A stretch of 64,000 nucleotides of DNA from Stygiolobus caldivivus. Lineage in GTDB: Archaea > Thermoproteota > Thermoprotei_A > Sulfolobales > Sulfolobaceae. Each line of letters begins with the position of its first letter. Within the stretch, counting starts at the first letter, position 1. Both the position numbers and the translations under genes were made by a program. Of the stretch, positions 54,956 to 63,694 are shown in pieces. Under the pieces are notes generated by a model that had not been told where the DNA came from, searched no databases, and saw only the letters and a list, made by a program, of their open reading frames with translations. The stretch is from assembly GCF_019704315.1 (NCBI RefSeq), contig NZ_AP024597.1, positions 2,294,001-2,358,000 on the forward strand, read 5' to 3'.

Positions 54956-56248
54956 CTACTGTTCAAAGCTAAAAACTCTTTTTACATACTCTACTCTTTC
55001 TCTCCAGTCTACTATAGGTTTAGGGTACGTTGGTATATTATATTCATAAACTTTATGTATTATTGAAGGCGGGTAATCTCTAAGCTCTTCCACCCATTCC
55101 TTTATGAACTTCGCGTCAGGGTCGAATTTTTCTTGCTGTTTCCAAGGGTCAAAGACCCTGAAAATATAATCTGTGCCGGTAGATGCTACCCACTGCCAGT
55201 TACCGTTATTGATAGCAGGATCATAATCTATAAGTTTAGACGCGAAATACCTCTCGCCCCACCTCCAGTCTATAAACAAGACCTTAGTCAGAAAGAAGGC
55301 TACGATCATTCTAAGCCTCCCGTTTATAAAACCGGTACTATTTAAGGACCTCATTGCAGCATCAACAATAGGATACCCGGTCCTTCCGTTCTTCCATGCT
55401 TCAAAATACTCTTCATTACTCTCCCAATTTATCCCATCGTATTCTCTTTTATAACAATGGCCAAACACATAAGGGTTATAAAATGCTAAGAGAGTGTAAA
55501 AATCCCTCCAATACAGTTCTCGTATAAACGCTTGGTCATCTCTTTTCTTATAATATGCCTCTCTAATGGAAATTGTACCAAACTTAAGGTGAGGGGATAA
55601 CATAGTATAATTTCTCTCTGCTGGAAAATCCCTCCTTTTAAAGTCTACTTTCCTCTCTAGCAGTTTTAAACCCTCAGATCGCCCTCCTTTAAGCAAAGGG
55701 GACTCAGTTTTTTTAAATGACTTTAAGAACTCCACGTCTAGACTGTCTTTTATGACAGTAAAGTTAACTCCATCCCTGATATCCCTAGGCTCACGTACTT
55801 TATATTGAATTGCCTTCTTGTAAAACGCGGAAAAACTTTTGGATGGTTTTATATTTTTTGTGGTTAATAAAACGTCTGTGAAAGATAAGAATTTAATCCC
55901 CCTAGATAAAGCGTTTTCCTTCATCTTTTCATCTCTTTCTAAAGCAAAAGGTGTGTAATCTTCATTAACATATATAGCATCCACATCAAGTTTCTTTATT
56001 ACCTCCTCTGCATTACCAAAGAATATGTTTAACTTTGCTCCCCATTTATCTCTCAATTCAGCGTCTAGTTCTACTAGAGAGTTAATCATAAACGAAGAAG
56101 CAAATTCCGACTTATAGTTATTATGAAGCATTTGCCTTGGATCAACGATAAATAATGGGATTATTTCATCACAATCATAAGACGCTTCTACCAGACCCGT
56201 ATTATCATACAGTCTTAAATCTCTCCTGAAAATAAATCCACATTTCAC
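54956..56248 (-). CDS. phr: deoxyribodipyrimidine photolyase
   Basis: 430 residues of the photolyase/cryptochrome family, which repairs UV cyclobutane dimers with blue light and FAD. The N-terminal antenna domain starts CGFIFRRDLRLYDN. The FAD-binding half shows YPIVDAAMRSLNSTGFINGR and the signature AINNGNWQWVASTGTD. The start is set at GTG 56248: TTTAAAT lies about 26 bases upstream and the family N-terminus begins here; the frame is open to another GTG at 56263. Its stop is close to kinase 3. Confidence 0.92.
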   Translation of the reverse strand: MKCGFIFRRDLRLYDNTGLVEASYDCDEIIPLFIVDPRQMLHNNYKSEFASSFMINSLVELDAELRDKWGAKLNIFFGNAEEVIKKLDVDAIYVNEDYTPFALERDEKMKENALSRGIKFLSFTDVLLTTKNIKPSKSFSAFYKKAIQYKVREPRDIRDGVNFTVIKDSLDVEFLKSFKKTESPLLKGGRSEGLKLLERKVDFKRRDFPAERNYTMLSPHLKFGTISIREAYYKKRDDQAFIRELYWRDFYTLLAFYNPYVFGHCYKREYDGINWESNEEYFEAWKNGRTGYPIVDAAMRSLNSTGFINGRLRMIVAFFLTKVLFIDWRWGERYFASKLIDYDPAINNGNWQWVASTGTDYIFRVFDPWKQQEKFDPDAKFIKEWVEELRDYPPSIIHKVYEYNIPTYPKPIVDWRERVEYVKRVFSFEQ

Positions 56249-56645
56249 GTTTACACGAATCACTGTCTTAATTTAAATTGGTTTGTCCTAAAACATCATA
56301 TATCAGACCGGTGGTCCTCTAATCACCGTTCAGTATCCCAGCGTTTGATATATTGTTTAAAATTCAGGCTAAAAGCTTAACACTAACGTCATAGAGAAAT
56401 ATACTTCAAAAAGATTTTTAGCTAAATCTCTAAGTTTGCTGCTAATGATAGATTGATCTAAATGAATTTCTAAAGTTTTATAGTCATAACTAATAGATTT
56501 AAAGAACAGATAAAATTTTTTCCTATTTAAAGAAGAAATAAAGATAATTTAGAACAGAAGTAGAAGCTAAATCAGTTCCATTGTTAAGGAAAAAGGGGAA
56601 ACCTTTATATATGATAAGAGTTATATAGAAAGTGGTCAACTATAA
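56249..56645. other. 397-base AT-rich intergenic region
   Basis: Promoter side of the photolyase (TTTAAAT near 56270) and of the small protein at 56646 (TTTATATAT near 56603). Nothing else is clear; no frame or stable hairpin. Confidence 0.4.
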
Positions 56646-56921
56646 ATGCAAGTGCTAGATATTATCAAGGACCAAATGGTAAGGACTATTATATCAAAAT
56701 TTAACGTGACTCATGAGATTTCAGTGAATACGTCTCTAGTTAAAGACTGGGGGAAGTTTATTGATTTCAGCTTACCTAAGGGTGTCAAAAATATAGTTAT
56801 AATTCTACCAGAGAATTACGACAATGAGATTAGGGAACAGATAAGAAATGTAAGGGGAGACCTTTCTGTAATAGTTATTAAGTCGCCAGAGATCAAAGAC
56901 AAATTATATGTTTTATATTAA
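56646..56921 (+). CDS. small hypothetical protein
   Basis: 91 residues, alternating strands and helices (NIVIILPENYDNEIREQ, DLSVIVIKSPEIKD). No family recognised. ATG start with TTTATATAT upstream. First of a run of four small proteins that lack recognisable families. Confidence 0.55.
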   Translation: MQVLDIIKDQMVRTIISKFNVTHEISVNTSLVKDWGKFIDFSLPKGVKNIVIILPENYDNEIREQIRNVRGDLSVIVIKSPEIKDKLYVLY

Positions 56922-56972
56922 CGTTCAATACTATAATTAGATCAAAACTCATTTACTGTAGAATATTAACGC

Positions 56973-56989
56973 AAGAATTAAATATTCTT
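56973..56989. promoter_or_regulatory. dyad overlapping the TATA box of the next gene
   Basis: AAGAAT-TAAAT-ATTCTT forms a perfect 6-bp inverted repeat whose centre is the TATA-like ATTAAATATT, 29 bases before ATG 57010. Good candidate for a repressor site. Confidence 0.4.
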
Positions 56990-57009
56990 GTGAGGAGATC
57001 TTTGTTTAG

Positions 57010-57675
57010 ATGCAAATAAATAAGTGCATCATTAAAAGAGATATTCAAGACCAAGAAATCTTCTCCATAATAAACATAGAAGATGGAAGGAGAATAGAGA
57101 AAATAAACGAAATCATTAAAAACAAAGAAAAAATAAGCGGAGACCTTCTCAGGATTACAGACTATATATCCGTAGATAAAGAAACATTAGAAAAAATAGT
57201 TAGTGCTATAAAAGATAAATACGGAATAATAGGACTTAAATTGTCAATTTCAATCGCGTTTCTAACTCTTGGCTTAGGTCTGGAGAAGAGAGAGAAATAC
57301 ATGAAAGAAGTAGGAGAAGAGTGGGAAAAAATTAAAGAAAGTATTGGACTCATCCCTTTCGAAAAATACTACGATTATGAATATAGGTCGTACGATATAA
57401 ATATAAGTACTCTCAAAAAGCTCGGAGAAAAGAGTAGTATTATAAATTTAAATAAAAATGACTTCATTCACTTGCAAGTTTGGATCATTTCAGTTTTACT
57501 ATCAGGTTTAAAGGAGAGAGGGATAAAATTCAGGCTAATTAAGGAAGGGACAGAACTAACAGGGATAAGAATTGAAAGCCGGAAAAAAGATATACAAGAT
57601 ATATTTAGAACTTTAGAGAGTGAATACGGGAAAATTGTCAAATTATATTCAGGCTGGTTTATCTTTAATGACTGA
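57010..57675 (+). CDS. hypothetical protein
   Basis: 221 residues, soluble, Lys/Ile-rich, mixed helices and strands (EKIVSAIKDKYGIIGLKLSI, HLQVWIISVLLSGLKER). No family recognised. ATG start with a TATA box embedded in a dyad, suggesting regulation. Confidence 0.5.
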   Translation: MQINKCIIKRDIQDQEIFSIINIEDGRRIEKINEIIKNKEKISGDLLRITDYISVDKETLEKIVSAIKDKYGIIGLKLSISIAFLTLGLGLEKREKYMKEVGEEWEKIKESIGLIPFEKYYDYEYRSYDINISTLKKLGEKSSIINLNKNDFIHLQVWIISVLLSGLKERGIKFRLIKEGTELTGIRIESRKKDIQDIFRTLESEYGKIVKLYSGWFIFND

Positions 57676-58046
57676 GAAAATCTTATAATTTTATGGTTTG
57701 TATCACTAAGCTTAAAGATAAACGTTAGCTGTTTATTCAGATTAAGGCCATAGCCTAAGTTTAGGGATTTACGTTTATTTTGTGATTTCTATTTGTCTAA
57801 GTATAGTTTTTTAGACAATAACCTTAAATATACACAACCGATAATAATACATGATAACTTGTAAAAGCGTAAGATGGCATGTTTATAATTTAATTTGTGT
57901 AGAATGATCTACGTTACTATATTATTTGTATACTGAACTGTACTAATTTAGCAGAGGAAATTACAATTCACAATGGACCCGTGAAAGACCCCAGTTTATA
58001 GTACGGTAATAAAATGCTTTAAAAATATACATTCAAAATAAGCCAT
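57676..58046. other. 371-base intergenic region
   Basis: AT-rich. One inverted repeat, TTGTCTAA (57793-57800) with TTAGACAA (57811-57818), has a 10-base loop. CTTTAAAAATATAC (58016-58029) is the probable TATA box of the next gene. No frame is credible. Confidence 0.4.
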
Positions 58047-58577
58047 ATGGAATGTGAAAAAGAAGCTCTGAGTATATTAGACATTCTCTTCAATAGTAAT
58101 CTCATTAGAGGTAGGGTAGTGTTTGAGGATGATATAAAACATCTAATGCAACATGAGAAATTTATCTGCAGCGAGAATGATATAATTAAAGTATTGAAAA
58201 TATATCTGAGGCCGTTAGGGATAATTATAGTTAAAGGTAGTTATGATAACTACAGAAAAGTTATAAAGACCTTCGAAGATGGGGGTAGACTTGTTGAAGG
58301 AGTGTACGGTGTAGAATACGACCTAATCGATGAAAATGAGCTACTAGATCTACGAATAATATTATACAACGACTCAGTAATTATACATAAAAATGAAGAA
58401 GAAAGAAAGTACAAACTGACTAAAGTATCTGCAATTAGAGTTCTAAAGGAAATCTCTGAAAAATCTCGTACAAAGAATGAATTTATAAATTCTTTATTAA
58501 ATTTCCTTGAGAATAATAATGATGATAAGACTATTGAGTGGCTTAAAGACTTTCTTGTTCATAAGGCTTCCTCATGA
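58047..58577 (+). CDS. hypothetical protein
   Basis: 176 residues, acidic, helical ends and a central beta part (YGVEYDLIDENELLDLRI). No family recognised. ATG start about 25 bases after a TATA box. The 3' end overlaps a convergent gene by 35 bases. Confidence 0.5.
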   Translation: MECEKEALSILDILFNSNLIRGRVVFEDDIKHLMQHEKFICSENDIIKVLKIYLRPLGIIIVKGSYDNYRKVIKTFEDGGRLVEGVYGVEYDLIDENELLDLRIILYNDSVIIHKNEEERKYKLTKVSAIRVLKEISEKSRTKNEFINSLLNFLENNNDDKTIEWLKDFLVHKASS

Positions 58578-58881
58578 AATATATTTTCTTATACATATTT
58601 ACCACTTTATCTATCAATTTTTCATCTATAACGACGTCTTTAACGACTGGTAATTTTATGACTATCTTAGACTTGTAAAAAAACAAATATCCAGTAAAAC
58701 CATCTATCTTATTATCTACCGGGCGAAAGAGCCAAACTTTAAACCTATACACTTTTCTCCTTTCATCTTCCGCTACCTTAACTATAAAGAAATCATTTAC
58801 GACAGAGTTATTATCTAAGAAGTATTCTTCTAGTAACAGTTCGACAAATCTATTATCTATTATTCTGAAATCTGATAGCAT
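58543..58881 (-). CDS. hypothetical protein
   Basis: 112 residues from ATG 58881; a TTG at 58920 would add 13. Basic and beta-rich (RKVYRFKVWLFRPV, DGFTGYLFFYKSKIVIKLPVV) with a C-terminal helix. It has the size and layout of the neighbouring small unknown proteins. No family recognised. Confidence 0.5.
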   Translation of the reverse strand: MLSDFRIIDNRFVELLLEEYFLDNNSVVNDFFIVKVAEDERRKVYRFKVWLFRPVDNKIDGFTGYLFFYKSKIVIKLPVVKDVVIDEKLIDKVVNMYKKIYFMRKPYEQESL

Positions 58882-58968
58882 ATAAAATCTGATGTTTAAT
58901 AAAGTGTTAGAGTTAATCAAAACTAATTAATTAGTATTAGTACAGTGTTATAATTTTGGTGGGTATTA

Positions 58969-58988
58969 GTTTACTTTATATAGTAAAC
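58969..58988. promoter_or_regulatory. perfect dyad enclosing the TATA box of the Sso10a-type gene
   Basis: GTTTACT (58969-58975) and AGTAAAC (58982-58988) are perfect inverted repeats around TTATAT. The TATA box TTTATATA (58975-58982) lies in the middle, 24-31 bases before ATG 59006. A protein bound here would block TBP. Confidence 0.55.
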
Positions 58989-59005
58989 AAATTTACACAA
59001 TTCTA

Positions 59006-59311
59006 ATGACCAAGAAAAGGAGCACAGCTGAAATAATCTATAGTATTTTAAATGCATGCAGAGAAAGGACTAACAAGACAAAGATAATGTACGCCTCTGC
59101 ATTAAATTTTGCTGAGCTAAAGAAATACCTTGATATACTAGTTAAGAGCGGTTATCTTAAAGAGGAAAATGAAGGAAAAAACTCCTATTATGTCATATCT
59201 GAGAGCGGAAACAGGCTACTCCAAATATTAGAAAAGTACGTCCACCTTTTACATGAAAAAGAAGAGCTAGAGTCACAATTAGGGGACGTATTATCCAAAT
59301 TTAGAGAATAA
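59006..59311 (+). CDS. winged-helix DNA-binding protein, Sso10a type
   Basis: 101 residues. A winged HTH (residues about 8-70: EIIYSILNACRERTNKTKIM, LDILVKSGYLKEE) and a C-terminal coiled-coil helix (LLQILEKYVHLLHEKEELE) match Sso10a chromatin proteins (HTH_45), which bind DNA as dimers. The gene's promoter carries a dyad over the TATA box, which suggests autoregulation. ATG start. Confidence 0.75.
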   Translation: MTKKRSTAEIIYSILNACRERTNKTKIMYASALNFAELKKYLDILVKSGYLKEENEGKNSYYVISESGNRLLQILEKYVHLLHEKEELESQLGDVLSKFRE

Positions 59312-59375
59312 GTTTTTAAGCTTTTATCAGAATCAAAAAGTATAAAGGAAATTTAAACGAACCTTAAACTATGTT

Positions 59376-59399
59376 AAAATGTACACAAAAGTGCATTTT
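59376..59399. promoter_or_regulatory. near-perfect dyad before the Lrs14-type gene
   Basis: AAAATGTAC (59376-59384) and GTGCATTTT (59391-59399) are complementary at 8 of 9 positions, around ACAAAA. The TATA-like TTTAAATATA follows at once. Candidate operator of the regulator encoded downstream. Confidence 0.45.
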
Positions 59400-59453
59400 T
59401 AAATATATGGTGTTTTTTAGTTTCTGAAAGTAAATAAGTTATTAGTGGAACAA

Positions 59454-59849
59454 ATGACTAGTAAGGTAAAATTCCCTGATGGAAGAGAAGTAGACATTCA
59501 TGAAGTAATCTCGTTCATGTACGGCCTAGGTATGGGAGAAATAGAAGTATTACATAAGCTCTTGACCAGAGGCCAGAAGTATTCCGCAGATCAATTATCT
59601 GAAGAATTGAAGGTAAGCAAGGCCTCGGTAAATAAGGCACTAAATACATTACTAAGCAAAGGTCTAATAGAAAGAGAAAAAATAATAGAAGATGGAAAGA
59701 AAGGAAGACCAGTCTATATATACTGGGCTAATAAAGAGCTAGTAACTAAAAAGATAAGTCAGGACTTTTACAAGCTTATAGTTAACACTAGAGATACATT
59801 AAAGAAGACAATCTCAGAAAACAAAAAAATTATGTTACAAGTAACTTAG
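59454..59849 (+). CDS. Lrs14-type transcription regulator
   Basis: 131 residues. N-terminal KFPDGREVDIHEVISFMYGLG is the typical opening. It is followed by a winged HTH (SADQLSEELKVSKASVNKALN) with GRPVYIYW in the wing and a C-terminal helix that mediates dimerisation. Lrs14-like proteins, including biofilm regulators, are common in Sulfolobales. ATG 59454 is preferred; GTG 59445 is possible. A dyad upstream suggests autoregulation. Confidence 0.82.
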   Translation: MTSKVKFPDGREVDIHEVISFMYGLGMGEIEVLHKLLTRGQKYSADQLSEELKVSKASVNKALNTLLSKGLIEREKIIEDGKKGRPVYIYWANKELVTKKISQDFYKLIVNTRDTLKKTISENKKIMLQVT

Positions 59850-59855
59850 ATTTTA

Positions 59856-60068
59856 TTAATGTTGCGGATAAAAGGTAGAGATTTTTACTCTATTCTCGTT
59901 TTCATATACATAAAGTTCTGTGGGACTTTCGTCTTGAGTCCTCTTATGTGAACCGTCACAGAAAGGTTTATTCTTAGACAACCCACATGCACATATGTAA
60001 AAAACTTCTCCGTTACTTGCCTTTACTTGATAAGGTACGTTCCTGTCATGTCTTACCAGTCTTGGCAT
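59856..60068 (-). CDS. CDGSH iron-sulfur domain protein
   Basis: 70 residues with the CDGSH motif: CACGLSKNKPFCDGSH (Cys26, Cys28, Cys37, His41), which holds a labile [2Fe-2S] cluster in the mitoNEET family. There is no membrane segment, so it is soluble. ATG start at 60068. It is divergent from the HxlR-type gene. Confidence 0.92.
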   Translation of the reverse strand: MPRLVRHDRNVPYQVKASNGEVFYICACGLSKNKPFCDGSHKRTQDESPTELYVYENENRVKISTFYPQH

Positions 60069-60131
60069 AATAACCTATCTTAGAGAAAAATATTTATACA
60101 GTCCGTGAGATCTCTTCAATTGGCTTTCAAA

Positions 60132-60458
60132 ATGAAAGCAACTGAAAAAAAGCAATTATGCCCAGTAGTAGAATCTATAAAGGTTTTCGGTAACGAAAGA
60201 AAAATGATAGTAATATACTACTTATTCGAAGGAGGAAAAGGATTCAACGAGTTAGAAAAATTAACGGGCTTAAATTCCAAGTCACTCTCCATCACTTTGA
60301 AAGAACTTGAGAAAGCTGGGCTTATAAAGAGGATTGTAGTCAGTGACAGACCTTTTAGGGTAAAGTACGAACTTACTGAAAAAGGACTTGAATTAAAGAA
60401 TGTATATAAAGAACTCAGAAAGTGGGGAAGTAAATATGTGTTAAATAGGCGAGACTAG
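60132..60458 (+). CDS. HxlR-family winged-helix regulator
   Basis: 108 residues. The winged HTH has [22 protein letters not shown], then [29 protein letters not shown], as in HxlR proteins (key fragments [26 protein letters not shown]). The open frame begins at 60105, but TATTTATA (60089-60098) is too close to that codon and well placed for a start near 60120-60132, so ATG 60132 is chosen. The conserved Cys near the N-terminus is a redox sensor in some relatives. It overlaps the convergent Sm gene by 18 bases. Confidence 0.78.
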   Translation: MKATEKKQLCPVVESIKVFGNERKMIVIYYLFEGGKGFNELEKLTGLNSKSLSITLKELEKAGLIKRIVVSDRPFRVKYELTEKGLELKNVYKELRKWGSKYVLNRRD

Positions 60459-60662
60459 AATAACGTTATCTCCTCTAATTATTATGGTCCCTACTTTCCT
60501 AGTGCTGCCGTCATTCATTACTTCTTCAGAGTTCTCAAGTACTAAATTCATGTGCATATCATAGCTCTTCAAAGTTCCCCTTACTACTTTTTCCCCCTTC
60601 AGCTTAACTAACACCGTAGAGCCTAAAGACTCAGCTAAAACCTTGTGAGCTGTTTCCGCCAA
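60441..60662 (-). CDS. Sm-like archaeal protein
   Basis: 73 residues with the two Sm motifs: [21 protein letters not shown] (key part LKSYDMHMN) and the [11 protein letters not shown] strand near the end. It forms a ring that binds U-rich RNA. ATG start. The 294 bases between it and the next gene hold only its promoter and one weak box D-like site. Confidence 0.9.
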   Translation of the reverse strand: MAETAHKVLAESLGSTVLVKLKGEKVVRGTLKSYDMHMNLVLENSEEVMNDGSTRKVGTIIIRGDNVILVSPI

Positions 60663-60956
60663 TATAACACCCTAGATAAACACCATCGATATGGTATTTA
60701 ACTTTATCTTCATAAGCCTGACACTATTATATACATAGAGATAAGAGGTAGAGTAGCCATTAGCGTACAGTAGTAGAAGTATCCCGTACAATTAAAAGCC
60801 ACTTTTGCATACCTTTAACTGATCCTCTAAGCCCTTAGCTGAGATATTTTCTCCACTTAAAACTACAAGGACCGTGAGGATCTACAGATTATCTGACGTT
60901 AAGTCATAAAGGGATAAAATGTTTAAGGAGTTAAAACGTTACTAGACAAAACGGAC

Positions 60957-62048
60957 ATGGAAGAATTACTATATGCAAAAGCCATCAGGCTCATAATCGA
61001 AAAGAAGACGTCACCTGAAAAAGCATTTGACCTTGCTTATAAATCGCTTAAGATAAGAGGAGATAGAAAGGCTTTGTATCAAAAATTCTTAGAAATCTTA
61101 AAAAAATACTACTACGGTACTTACATATTTCCTGATAGGGGGATAGAAGAAATAGTAAGATTAGTTAATAATGAAGAGGAAAACGTACCTTTTAAGCTAC
61201 CCAGCTGGGCTGAAACTAGGTTGAAAAAAGTTTGCGGGGTGTCGTCTCTGAATGAATTATTAAACAAGGAAACCTGGATAAGAGTAAACACACTGAAAAC
61301 TGATATCGGGAGTGTTATCAACACTCTGAAGGACAAAAAAGTGATGGTCGAGAAAGACTCTTTCGACTTCTTGTACCGAGTCATCGAAACTAAGATAAGG
61401 ATATCTGACCTTGAAGAGTTCAAAGAAGGTAAGATAGTAATACAAGATAAGGCCAGCATATACCCAGTGATATTCTTAGACCCTAAACCAGGTGAGAAAA
61501 TACTTGAAATAGGAAGCGCACCAGGTATGAAAACATCCTTAATTCAACAATTGACTGACAACAGAGCATATGTGGTCGCAGTAGATATCTCGGAGAGGAG
61601 AATTAAACTCCAACAACAATTAATGGCAAAATTATCGGTAGAAAACGTAGAATTAATAAACGGAGATGGTTCCCATATACCGATCAGAGAGGCAGATAAG
61701 GTACTCATTGACGCACCGTGCAGTAATAGCGGGACTATAGCGTCTGATCCGTCAATCTTTTTAAGATTAAATAAAAGTGAAATGCTAAGGCTGTCTCGAC
61801 TCCAGAACAAAATACTTAAGGAAGCTATGAGACTAAAAAAGACCACTGTCTTCTCTACTTGTTCATTATTCCCGGAAGAAGGTGAGAGGCTAGCTGAGAA
61901 ATACGAAAAATACTTAGTCCCAATAAGGCTCAATAAAACCAACTTTGGCTATAAGAGGAGTAGAGTGTGGATGAGAGTAGTAAGGTTTTATCCCAACATC
62001 CACCATACGGAAGGATTTTTTATATCGAAATTTAACTTTAGCTTATGA
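60957..62048 (+). CDS. RNA cytosine-C5 methyltransferase (RsmB/NSUN family)
   Basis: 363 residues. A small N-terminal helical NusB-like domain (residues 1-55) precedes a Rossmann methyltransferase. The SAM motif is GSAPGMK (186-192). The catalytic Cys is Cys255 (DAPCSNSGT) and the assisting cysteine is Cys302 (STCSLF). It methylates tRNA or rRNA cytosines. The stop overlaps the next gene's ATG by four bases (ATGA). ATG start about 26 bases after TTAAAAC. Confidence 0.88.
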   Translation: MEELLYAKAIRLIIEKKTSPEKAFDLAYKSLKIRGDRKALYQKFLEILKKYYYGTYIFPDRGIEEIVRLVNNEEENVPFKLPSWAETRLKKVCGVSSLNELLNKETWIRVNTLKTDIGSVINTLKDKKVMVEKDSFDFLYRVIETKIRISDLEEFKEGKIVIQDKASIYPVIFLDPKPGEKILEIGSAPGMKTSLIQQLTDNRAYVVAVDISERRIKLQQQLMAKLSVENVELINGDGSHIPIREADKVLIDAPCSNSGTIASDPSIFLRLNKSEMLRLSRLQNKILKEAMRLKKTTVFSTCSLFPEEGERLAEKYEKYLVPIRLNKTNFGYKRSRVWMRVVRFYPNIHHTEGFFISKFNFSL

Positions 62049-62305
62049 AACAGTGCCCTAGATGCGGGTACTTTAATCAGGATATCGCTAACTATTGCGC
62101 TAGGTGCGGTTTCTACCTAAACCAATATACCCCGACCTTTAGCTATTACAGCACTTATCCTCCTTACTATACCCCGCCACAACCACCATATTATCCCCCA
62201 CAGCTAAGCCAAAAGAAAGTAGAAAGACCTGCTTTCCCGCTCTATGCCCTTATCCTCGGGATAACTGCCGTATTAACCGCAGTAATCCTAGCTACTATCC
62301 GCTAA
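62045..62305 (+). CDS. zinc-ribbon membrane protein
   Basis: 86 residues: an N-terminal zinc ribbon, CPRCG(10)CARCG, a Tyr/Pro-rich linker, and one C-terminal membrane segment (LYALILGITAVLTAVILATI). It is translationally coupled to the methyltransferase gene upstream by an ATGA overlap. Function unknown; the design matches the larger protein at 51117-52163, lacking the external domain. Confidence 0.75.
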   Translation: MKQCPRCGYFNQDIANYCARCGFYLNQYTPTFSYYSTYPPYYTPPQPPYYPPQLSQKKVERPAFPLYALILGITAVLTAVILATIR

Positions 62306-62908
62306 TCTCTGAAAATATTTATAGAAAACAATTAAGAAATAAAATGCCGGAATTGCTGGGATCCAATATAAGTAAGGGAGTAGACCATAAGATTTATCTA
62401 CAATTTCACCAGCTTCAAAACTGGCTGCAATTAAAAGTTCTACCGCAACCATCAGGTACATGTAAAACAACCTTATAGTCGCCTTTCTTAACCCGTTACT
62501 GCTAGCGTCAAAAATAAAATAAATACCGCTGGCAGAAGCTACTGCATAAGCAGGTAACTCTAACCATGAATGAGGCAAAGTAAAAAGGTAAAGAGATATT
62601 GTTAACCCCGGGGTACCTACTATAGACCCGTTTATGGCTACTACCAGACCCGTTTCAATTATACTGAATACTAACATCGCGAGACCAAATAAAGGGATAA
62701 AATCCAGTGTAGCTACGGATAGGTTATGTAAGAAAATACTGAAAAGGACTATAAAATATGGTTCGTAGACGAGATTATTATAAACTACGGTAAGCCCACC
62801 ATATTGAGACGCCAGAGACGGGTTGTAGAACGAAGAAAACAATAGAAATAGCCCTATCTCACCAAGAAAAATTATAATAAATAACGTTAATGGACGCAAC
62901 AACTTCAT
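62288..62908 (-). CDS. SpoIIM-like (DUF95) membrane protein
   Basis: 206 residues with five or six membrane segments. HNLSVATLDFIPLFGLA and LPHSWLELPAYAVASASG are the SpoIIM/DUF95 signatures. Function in archaea is unknown, although relatives act in membrane remodelling. ATG start. Its 3' end overlaps the convergent zinc-ribbon gene by 18 bases. Confidence 0.82.
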   Translation of the reverse strand: MKLLRPLTLFIIIFLGEIGLFLLFSSFYNPSLASQYGGLTVVYNNLVYEPYFIVLFSIFLHNLSVATLDFIPLFGLAMLVFSIIETGLVVAINGSIVGTPGLTISLYLFTLPHSWLELPAYAVASASGIYFIFDASSNGLRKATIRLFYMYLMVAVELLIAASFEAGEIVDKSYGLLPYLYWIPAIPAFYFLIVFYKYFQRLADSS

Positions 62909-63304
62909 AGTAATCAGTAACGTCTTTAACGTAAAAAACCTTTCTGAAATTTAAATAAATGGGATTGCTTTATGTAACGTCAGTCCTTTAAAGTACAGTT
63001 AAAAAAGGTGGCTAAACCATTTAACTATTAGGGTATATCTTCTTTATTTTGATAAGTACATAGGCAGTGTCCGCGTCTAAGCTATTTATATACTACGTGA
63101 TACTTAAATGAGGATATTAATAACACGGATCTTTCTTAAACTCCTTGGGGTAAGCCTAAAGTTACCAAGACGAGTTAAAATACATGCGTAGGAACTGTAG
63201 TAAGAATTTTCTTATTACCATCAAATTCGTATACTTCATCATTAAATCAGCTTGTAGAGTGAACTTGCGAATAAACTTTTTAGGTAGAGAAATTATAAAA
63301 GAGT
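62909..63304. other. 396-base intergenic region
   Basis: Promoter region of the SpoIIM-like gene and of the AADRA-domain gene (TTTTTAGGT about 26 bases before 63305). A 76-codon frame that begins inside it (from 63184) is a shadow of the next gene. No RNA structure is clear. Confidence 0.4.
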
Positions 63305-63694
63305 ATGGGAATTTTCAAAAAAGAAAAAGTCTATACAACGCAAAAAGACGTAGGGCAGATTATAAACCAGTTTGTTACATACTTAGAACAAAAGGGGTTC
63401 AAAACTCAGTATAAAGAGGAGAACGGAAAAGCAATAGTCCAAGCCCAGAAGGGAGGAATATTACGCGATTTAATTGCAGCAGATAGGGCTTTGACATTTA
63501 CATTCGAAAAGTTAGGAGAACAGTTAAAAGTCACTGCTGGGATAGGTAAATGGATACAAAATATAGGGGTCACTGCTGTAGAAACAATCCTCCTATCACC
63601 TTTATTCTTAGCTATAGACGTGCCCGAAATGTTGTGGACAGAACACGTAGAGTCAGACCTAATGAAAGGACTGGACAATATAATAAACTCCTAG
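63305..63694 (+). CDS. AADRA-domain protein without a zinc ribbon
   Basis: 129 residues. VQAQKGGILRDLIAADRALTF, TAGIGKWIQNIGVTAVETIL and MKGLDNIINS line up with the N-terminal domain of the gene at 43717-44295 (shown as key fragments; the matching core is IAADRAL). It stops exactly where the other gene continues into a linker and zinc ribbon. The hydrophobic stretch after the core could touch a membrane. Function unknown. ATG start. Confidence 0.65.
   Translation: MGIFKKEKVYTTQKDVGQIINQFVTYLEQKGFKTQYKEENGKAIVQAQKGGILRDLIAADRALTFTFEKLGEQLKVTAGIGKWIQNIGVTAVETILLSPLFLAIDVPEMLWTEHVESDLMKGLDNIINS

Noticed and set aside
60700-60930. Second box C/D sRNA
   Set aside because: GTGAGGA and CTGA occur with a 12-base guide (near 60880-60905) but no usable C' and D pair follows, and box C departs from the consensus.
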